DNA of 64,000 nt from Shimia_B sp039815465 (GTDB lineage: Bacteria; Pseudomonadota; Alphaproteobacteria; Rhodobacterales; Rhodobacteraceae): positions 248,001 to 312,000 of the forward strand of contig JBCBZG010000002.1 of the NCBI GenBank assembly GCA_039815465.1. The letters run 5' to 3'. Below the pieces are notes generated by a model. That model was not told the DNA's origin. It ran no database searches and was given only the letters and a program-made list of their open reading frames with translations. The translations under genes and the position numbers were made by a program. The number at the start of each line of letters is the position of its first letter. The stretch's first letter is position 1. Positions 58,340 to 64,000 of the stretch are shown here, in pieces.

Positions 58340-59650
58340 ATGAACATGCACGTCACCAACGTCATTGCCCCGCCAGCGCCCAAGCGGCTGGAGGATATGC
58401 AGCTGAGCATGGTGATGATGCGCGACGTCCTGCTGAAAACGATGTTCCGCAAAAACCTCGACACCGTGCGCGATCTGGCGGAGGCCGTGTGCCTGCCCGT
58501 GCCCGTGGTGCAGGAGCTTGTGGACCTGTGCCGGTCCCAGCGTCTACTCGAAGCCATGGGGACGCTGGGCGCCAATTCCGGGTCGGAGATGTCCTACCAG
58601 CTCACCGATGCGGGGCGCGGGCGGACCGAGGACGCGCTGGCGCAATCGGAATATTACGGCGCGATGCCTGTGCCGATGGCGGTCTATGCCGCACAGGTGA
58701 AACGCCAGTCGATCCGCAACACCCAGATCACCCGCGCGCAGCTCAATGCCGCCATGGGCCACCTGATCTTGCCCGATACGCTGATGGACCAGCTTGGCCC
58801 CGCGGTGAGCGCCGGGCGGTCCTGCCTGATGTATGGGCCCCCGGGAAACGGGAAATCGTCGATCTCCAACGGGATCCGCGATGCGCTCGGCGACAAAATC
58901 TACGTGCCCCGCGCCATCGAATACGCGGGTCAGGTGATCACGGTCTATGACCCCATCGTGCACTCCGCCGCCGAGGCAGAGGTCGATGACCCCAATTCGC
59001 TGCGCCGCACCACGGGCCGCTTTGACACGCGCTACGTGCGCTGCCACCGCCCCGCTGTGATCACGGGGGGCGAACTGAGCCTTGATATGCTCGACCTTGT
59101 CTACAACCCGACCGCGCGGACGTACCAAGCGCCGCTCCAGCTGAAATCCACAGGCGGGATATTCATCGTGGACGATTTGGGCCGTCAGGAGGAGCCACCC
59201 CAAAAGCTCGTGAACCGCTGGATCGTGCCCTTGGAAGAAGGCAAGGATATCCTTGCGCTGCAATCTGGCGAAAAGTTTGAGGTGCCGTTCGACACGCTCG
59301 TGATCTTTTCCACCAACTTCCACCCGAACGAGATTTTCGACAAAGCGGCGCTGCGGCGGATTTTCTACAAGATCAAGATCGACGGCCCGAGCCAGGAGAA
59401 CTTTCTGAAAATCTTTGCGCTGGTGGCGAATAAAAAAGGGATGCCGCTGAATGAGGAGGCGCTGATCTACCTTTTGTCGCACAAATACCCGGAGATTGAT
59501 CACGTCTATGCCAACTACCAGCCGGTGTTCCTGATCGACCAGATGATCGCGATTTGTGAGTTCGAAGGCATCCCGAACCAAATGACACCCGACCTGATCG
59601 ACCGCGCCTGGGCAAACATGTTTGTGGAAGAGGCAGACATCACGCACTGA
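58340..59650 (+). CDS. AAA-type ATPase beside the tad locus, 436 aa
   Basis: Walker A LMYGPPGNGKSSIS (Lys172) and Walker B GGIFIVDDLGRQ, with sensor-1 like IFSTNFHPNEIFDKAALRRI, as in MoxR/McrB-type or Lon-like AAA proteins. N-terminal 150 residues are helical. It lacks a protease domain. Homologues next to pilus genes are plausible chaperone-like remodellers, but this link is positional. GAGGG is eight bases before the ATG. Confidence 0.78.
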   Translation: MNMHVTNVIAPPAPKRLEDMQLSMVMMRDVLLKTMFRKNLDTVRDLAEAVCLPVPVVQELVDLCRSQRLLEAMGTLGANSGSEMSYQLTDAGRGRTEDALAQSEYYGAMPVPMAVYAAQVKRQSIRNTQITRAQLNAAMGHLILPDTLMDQLGPAVSAGRSCLMYGPPGNGKSSISNGIRDALGDKIYVPRAIEYAGQVITVYDPIVHSAAEAEVDDPNSLRRTTGRFDTRYVRCHRPAVITGGELSLDMLDLVYNPTARTYQAPLQLKSTGGIFIVDDLGRQEEPPQKLVNRWIVPLEEGKDILALQSGEKFEVPFDTLVIFSTNFHPNEIFDKAALRRIFYKIKIDGPSQENFLKIFALVANKKGMPLNEEALIYLLSHKYPEIDHVYANYQPVFLIDQMIAICEFEGIPNQMTPDLIDRAWANMFVEEADITH

Positions 59651-59729
59651 CGCAGCGTCACCGCGCCGCGCGACGCTTCCATTGCCGCTTTGGCCGAATT
59701 CTCGGTATGGTTGCGTGGGGGAATTGTTG

Positions 59730-60506
59730 ATGACGTCAAAGATTAGCGCGTTTTGGGCAAAGTGGCGCCGACGGGTGAGCTACCCGGGTAATATCGCCAT
59801 CTGGGCGCTCGCGAGCTTGGGCGCCGCCTGGGCGGGACCCTTTGGCAGCTATTACGGTTTGAACTTTCCTGGGGCGCTGGCGTTCTGGGGGACCATCATT
59901 GGCACATCGCTTGTGCTGGCCTCTGTGATCATGACCGTGCGGGAGGTCGCCTTTGCCGACCGCAACCCCATCCTGGCGGAGCTTGTGTCCTGCATCACGT
60001 TTACGGCGGTGTTCGGCCCGCTCGTCTGGATGTTCATCGAGGTGGTGCACGCGGCCCATGGCGGCGCGCTCCTGTCGCTTTTCCAGTGCATTTTGGCGAC
60101 GCTGATCTTGTCGGTGGGAATCGTGATTTTGCGCCTGATCCTGGTGCCTGCCCCCACCGTTCCAGTGCTCCAGCCGATCCCCCAGCCTACGGGGCCGCGG
60201 CTGATGCGGCGCCTGCCGGATGGCGATGCGGGGCCCATCCTGCGCCTGAGCGGGCGCGACCATTTCGTGGAGATCGTGACCCCCGCTAGTAAGCACCAGG
60301 TGCGCATGCGGCTCAGCGATGCCGTGGATGAAATGGACGGGGTTGAGGGGCTTTACACCCACCGGTCGCACTGGGTCGCCCGCGAAGCGATCAAGGAGCT
60401 CAAACGCTCCGGTTCGCGGCACTATGTGGTGAGCGCAGATGCGGAGCTGATCCCGGTCTCCCGCTCGAACCTGCCAAAGCTAACCGACGCGGGGCTCGTG
60501 TTTTAA
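59730..60506 (+). CDS. Membrane-bound LytTR DNA-binding regulator 2, 258 aa
   Basis: Four hydrophobic segments in the first 145 residues, then a LytTR domain (about 160-255): PILRLSGRDHFVEIVTPASKHQVRMRLSDAV, YTHRSHWVAREAIKEL, ELIPVSRSNLPKL. GGGGGA precedes the ATG at 59730. Same architecture as the protein at 10.5 kb, with HRSHW shared. It stands 79 bases after the AAA ATPase gene on the same strand and may be co-transcribed, and could regulate the pilus genes. Stop overlaps pdeM's stop. Confidence 0.82.
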   Translation: MTSKISAFWAKWRRRVSYPGNIAIWALASLGAAWAGPFGSYYGLNFPGALAFWGTIIGTSLVLASVIMTVREVAFADRNPILAELVSCITFTAVFGPLVWMFIEVVHAAHGGALLSLFQCILATLILSVGIVILRLILVPAPTVPVLQPIPQPTGPRLMRRLPDGDAGPILRLSGRDHFVEIVTPASKHQVRMRLSDAVDEMDGVEGLYTHRSHWVAREAIKELKRSGSRHYVVSADAELIPVSRSNLPKLTDAGLVF

Positions 60507-61171
60507 GCCACCCGCGGCAAGGGGATCAGGTGGGCCGCTTTGCCGATCAGGATCGCCTTAGCGCCTGGCCCCATGAGCGCCTGCAGCGCAGGGTGGTCGG
60601 CGTAGAGCCCGCCGGTATAGGTGCCGTAGGCGGGCATGATGAGCCGATGTGCATCAAACAGGAACGCCGGGCGGGTGATCGACCGCCCCCGCGCGAGCAT
60701 CCGCACCTTGGGGTGGTAGTGCCCGCTGATCTCCGCCTGGGGCGCGGGTTCTGCGATGTGGCGGAAGGTCAGCGGCGGTTCGTGGAGCGCGCTTAGATGC
60801 GTGCCGCCGAACTCCACCGGGCCGGGGTCGTGGTTGCCCTCGATCCAGATCCAGCGCCGCCCAGCCTGGAGCCGCGCGAGGGTCAGCTGATCCTCCTCCC
60901 CCAGGCTTTCGGCGGCGGCGAGGTCGTCAAAGCTGTCGCCGAGGCAGATGATCGTCTTGGCGCCGGTGCGCGCGATATCCGTCTCAAGACGGGTGAGCGT
61001 GTCGCGGGTTTCATAGGGCGGCAGCATGGCGCCCGTGCGCCGCGCGATACGCTCTGACTTACCCAGATGAAGGTCGGAGACCGTGAGCACGCCGCGCCCG
61101 CCCCACCACAGCGCGCCGGAGGGCAGCGCCGTCAGCGGTTGGCCAGCAAAGGTGAAATCTTGCCCGTTCAT
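60503..61171 (-). CDS. pdeM: Ligase-associated phosphoesterase PdeM, 222 aa
   Basis: Calcineurin-like metallophosphoesterase with VSDLHLGKSERIARR, CLGDSFDDL, IEGNHDPG and GHYHPKV, the four metal-site blocks. In many proteobacteria this protein is encoded with the ligase-associated helicase, exonuclease and DNA ligase. The helicase is next to it; the ligase is not in the window. ATG at 61171 chosen at the family start. Confidence 0.9.
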   Translation of the reverse strand: MNGQDFTFAGQPLTALPSGALWWGGRGVLTVSDLHLGKSERIARRTGAMLPPYETRDTLTRLETDIARTGAKTIICLGDSFDDLAAAESLGEEDQLTLARLQAGRRWIWIEGNHDPGPVEFGGTHLSALHEPPLTFRHIAEPAPQAEISGHYHPKVRMLARGRSITRPAFLFDAHRLIMPAYGTYTGGLYADHPALQALMGPGAKAILIGKAAHLIPLPRVA

Positions 61172-61465
61172 GCAATGTTCTTTGCGCGAGCGGGGGCAGT
61201 TTGCAAGCGCCATCGCGCCGCAGGCCGATGCGATGGCCCTGCGCCGTTGGGGCGATGTGGAATGGGATACGCGGGCCCGCGTGGGGCGACCGGTGCGATC
61301 CTTGGTCGGGGCCCCGGCTGCTCTGCACCTTCGTCAGGTGGTCTGAGAGCCGGATCTCGTCTGGTCTGAATGCGGGTGTGTCAGTCCCGCAGCGCGCGGG
61401 GACGGGTTTTAGGCGCAGGGTGTTAAGGGTGGGTTGGAGGGGCGTTCGGTGGAGCCTAAAGCAAA
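61172..61465. other. Gap upstream of pdeM, first part
   Basis: 294 bases between the pdeM start and repeat C3 with no gene recognised; together with C3 the gene-free stretch is 466 bases. It has no tRNA-like or terminator-like fold that can be seen by eye. It should hold the pdeM promoter. Confidence 0.35.
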
Positions 61466-61622
61466 GGGCGGAATCAAGGCCGAAGGCCGCCGCCCGGTCG
61501 GCGGGCCGCCCCCACGGCCCGTCGACAGTCGACGCTTGCGACCCGCTATGGGCCGAGAGCCATACGGCGACCATAAAGTGCCCCGCACAACGTGCGGATC
61601 GACGCGCCGCGGCCCGCCGACC
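61466..61622 (+). repeat. Structured repeat family C, copy 3
   Basis: First hairpin GGGCGG/CCGCCC (61466-61471, 61490-61495) with AATCAA and GGCC-GAA-GGCC. Long stem GGTCGGCGGGCC (61496-61507) pairs perfectly with GGCCCGCCGACC (61611-61622). Inside: GAGCCAT and CCATAAAGTGCCCCGCA as in copy 1. It lies 15 bases beyond the helicase stop, on the opposite strand. Confidence 0.78.
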
Positions 61623-61637
61623 GAGCTCCCATCGCGC

Positions 61638-64000
61638 CTAGAACGGCACGGCCCAGCGTTTTTCCTTTGGCTTGTCGATCTCTCCCAGACCCGCGGTGTC
61701 CATCAGCCGCTCTGCCTCCTCCGCCATCAGGCGTTCATCGGCCAGCCCCTTCACAGGCACCCGCCCCGCCTCCAAGAAAAGCGGCGCGGCAAGCGGTGTG
61801 ACGCGGCTGAGCACGCGGTGGTCGATGCGGTCGCCCACACGCGCGAGCATCTCCTCAATCCGGCCGAAATCCACGAGGCCGCGCGTCGCCTCCTCCCGCG
61901 TGATCTGCATGAGCACGTGGTCGGGATCATATTTCAACAGCGTGTCGTATAAGATGTCAGAGCTAAACGTCGCCTGTCGCCCACTTTTCCGCGCCTGGGG
62001 GGAGTTCCGCTCGATGAGCCCAGCGATGTTCGCCGACGCCTTAAACGTCCGCTTCATAACCGCATTCCCGGCCAGCCAGGTTTCCAACCCGTCCACAAGC
62101 CCCGCCCGGTCAAAGAGCGCCGCAGGGTCGGTCACGGTATCAAGCGACCAGATCAGGGTCGCGTAATCGGTCGCAACAAAGCCCATGGGACCCAGCCCCG
62201 CCTCCTCCATCCGCTGCGTCACCAGCAAGCCCAGGGTCTGCATCGCGTTCCGGCCCGCAAAGCCATAGACCACCGTCTGCGCGCGCCCATCATGGGGGAA
62301 GCTTTCAACAAGCAGGCGGTCGGCTTCGGGCAGTTTCGACACCTCCCGTTGGAGCCGCAGCCAATCGCGCGTGTGGCCGGGCAGCTCCGGCCAGTCGTCT
62401 TGCTGGAACATCCGCAGAATGCGGTGCGTCAGGCGGGTCGATGTGGCGAATTTCGTGCCAAGGAATGTCGCAATCTTTGGCTTGTCAGAGGCACGGCGCG
62501 TGACCTCTACCGTCATTTCCCGCAGGCCTTCGTAGCGCACGATCTGCCCGCCAATGAGAAACGTGTCGCCGGGGGTGAGCGTGGCTGCAAAGCCCTCCTC
62601 CACCTCGCCCAGGGGCCTGCCGCCCGCGCGGTTTTTAAGACGCACCTTGAGCGTGTCGGTGTCCTGGATGGTGCCGATATTCATCCGGATCCGTTGTGCG
62701 GCTCGCGGGTCGCGGAGCTGCCATTTGCCGTCGGGCCGCTGCATGAGCCGCTGCCAGCGGTCATAGGCGCGCAGCGCGTAGCCCCCCGTGGCGCAGAAAT
62801 CGAGGCAGGCCTCGAACTCCTCCCACGCGAGGCCCGCATAGGCGCCTGCGCTGCGCATCTGGTCGTAGAGTTCGACATCGTCAAAGGGCCCCGCGCAGGC
62901 CGCGATGAGGATATGCTGGCACAGCACATCGCGCGGGCCAGCACCGCGTGCGTCGCCGTCCAAATCATGCTCCGCCACCGCCTGGAGCGCGGCGATGCAC
63001 TCCACCACTTCGAACCGGTTCGCCGGCACAAGCAGGGCCTTCGACGGCGCATTGTAGCGGTGATTGGCGCGCCCGATCCGCTGGACGAGCCGCTTGACGT
63101 TTTTTGGCGCCCCCACCTGGATCACCAGGTCCACATCCCCCCAGTCGATCCCGAGATCGAGCGAGCCCGTGCAGACAATGGCGCGCAGAGACCCTTCGAC
63201 CATCGCGGCCTCGACCCGTTGGCGCTGCTCCTTTGACAATGAACCGTGGTGGATGCCGATGGGCAGCCCCTCGTCGTTGGCGAGCCAAAGGTTGTGGAAA
63301 AAGAGCTCCGCCTGGGCGCGGGTGTTGTGGAATATCAGCGTGATCTTGTGCTGTCTCACCTGTTCCAGGATCGCCGGGATCGCGTATTTGCCGCCACCGC
63401 CCGCCCAGGGCGGCAGCTCCTCCGTTTCGAGCATTTGGATGTCGGCGGGCGGACCCGGGTCGGCATGAACGATCTCGCAGGGTTCTGGGTGCTTGGCCAG
63501 GAACGCGGCGATGGCAGCGGGGTCCTCCACCGTGGCTGACAGGCCGACGCGGCGGATGCCAGGGGCGATCTGTTCCAGCGCCGCAAGCGCCAGCATCAGC
63601 TGATCGCCGCGCTTGGATTCGGACAGCGCATGGATTTCGTCCACAACCACGCGCTTTACGCCCGACAGCATCCGCGGCGCGTCCTCGTAGGAGGTCAGCA
63701 GCGCCAGCGACTCCGGCGTGGTCAGCAGGATATGCGGCGGGTCCACGCGCTGGCGCTTTTTCTGCGTTTGCGTCGTGTCGCCCGTGCGATCCTCGATGCG
63801 GATGTCGAGCCCGATCTCGTCGACGGGCGCTCGCAGGTTGCGCTTGATGTCGGCGGCGAGGGCCTTCAGAGGCGACACGTAAAGCGTGTGCAACCCGTCA
63901 TGGGGCTCCTGCGCCAAATCCGCCAGCGTGGGCAAAAACCCCGCCAGCGTCTTGCCTCCACCCGTGGGCGCAATGAGCAGCGTCGCAGGCGCCTCCGCCC
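61638..64000 (-). CDS. Ligase-associated DEXH helicase (Lhr-like), cut by window edge
   Basis: 786 codons are visible; the 5' end is missing beyond 64000. The visible start already reads APTGGGKTLAGFLP (motif I). Further motifs: VVVDEIHAL (DEXH), VGLSATVEDPAAI (motif III-like), and HHGSLSKEQRQRVE then QRIGRANHR (motifs V-VI). A long C-terminal Lhr-type domain follows. By family, about 20-40 residues are missing. With PdeM it belongs to a DNA-repair set. Confidence 0.93.
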   Translation of the reverse strand, partial: AEAPATLLIAPTGGGKTLAGFLPTLADLAQEPHDGLHTLYVSPLKALAADIKRNLRAPVDEIGLDIRIEDRTGDTTQTQKKRQRVDPPHILLTTPESLALLTSYEDAPRMLSGVKRVVVDEIHALSESKRGDQLMLALAALEQIAPGIRRVGLSATVEDPAAIAAFLAKHPEPCEIVHADPGPPADIQMLETEELPPWAGGGGKYAIPAILEQVRQHKITLIFHNTRAQAELFFHNLWLANDEGLPIGIHHGSLSKEQRQRVEAAMVEGSLRAIVCTGSLDLGIDWGDVDLVIQVGAPKNVKRLVQRIGRANHRYNAPSKALLVPANRFEVVECIAALQAVAEHDLDGDARGAGPRDVLCQHILIAACAGPFDDVELYDQMRSAGAYAGLAWEEFEACLDFCATGGYALRAYDRWQRLMQRPDGKWQLRDPRAAQRIRMNIGTIQDTDTLKVRLKNRAGGRPLGEVEEGFAATLTPGDTFLIGGQIVRYEGLREMTVEVTRRASDKPKIATFLGTKFATSTRLTHRILRMFQQDDWPELPGHTRDWLRLQREVSKLPEADRLLVESFPHDGRAQTVVYGFAGRNAMQTLGLLVTQRMEEAGLGPMGFVATDYATLIWSLDTVTDPAALFDRAGLVDGLETWLAGNAVMKRTFKASANIAGLIERNSPQARKSGRQATFSSDILYDTLLKYDPDHVLMQITREEATRGLVDFGRIEEMLARVGDRIDHRVLSRVTPLAAPLFLEAGRVPVKGLADERLMAEEAERLMDTAGLGEIDKPKEKRWAVPF

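Overview
The window is GC-rich chromosomal DNA of an alphaproteobacterium, most likely Rhodobacterales (Roseobacter group). This rests on the cox gene order coxB-ctaB-coxF-ctaG-ctaE-surf1-thrC-M16 peptidase, an EI-Ntr (ptsP), VPLPA-type C-terminal sorting signals, a Tad/Flp pilus locus with a roseobacter-like layout, and the ligase-associated helicase/PdeM pair. No rRNA, tRNA, CRISPR array, complete insertion sequence or prophage was seen.

Layout. 0-3.2 kb: a P-loop kinase-like protein with a tandem SnoaL-like protein, then two secreted VPLPA-CTERM-type proteins on the minus strand. 3.4-9.6 kb: rplY, an acetyltransferase, pth, a DUF2332 protein, a serine hydrolase and aspartokinase. 9.7-18 kb: an outer-membrane barrel, a membrane LytTR regulator, an MFS permease, ptsP, a GNAT, a flavin reductase and a SulP permease. 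18.2-21.3 kb: a salvage-type cluster (mtnP, small membrane protein, two LysE exporters, apt). 21.5-25.4 kb: a GlcD-like FAD oxidase with a periplasmic MBL-fold protein, and a third VPLPA-CTERM protein. 24.8-32.5 kb: one long minus-strand operon for cytochrome c oxidase subunits and assembly factors that runs on into threonine synthase, an M16 peptidase and a RimJ-like acetyltransferase. 32.6-41.3 kb: tldD, dprA, topA, a DMT permease, and a TetR/VOC pair with two clear operators. 41.4-44.7 kb: a 3-oxoacid CoA-transferase operon interrupted by a periplasmic protein gene, then a lytic transglycosylase.

45-56.5 kb is a Tad (Flp) pilus locus: three small Flp-like prepilins, cpaB, the secretin cpaC, an OmpA-like lipoprotein in the cpaD position, cpaE, cpaF, tadB, tadC, two TPR lipoproteins and the prepilin peptidase cpaA. 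It is followed by a GT-C-like membrane protein, an AAA ATPase and a second membrane-bound LytTR regulator. The window ends with pdeM and a helicase that is cut by the right edge.

The most unusual content is intergenic. At least five families of short dispersed elements sit almost only at gene ends. Several copies keep their hairpin stems while the stem sequence changes (paired, compensating substitutions), and many hairpins close on G-N-A triloops. Family C (9.6, 24.7, 56.5, 61.5 kb) is the best candidate for an undescribed structured element. These alignments were made by eye; no search or folding program was run.
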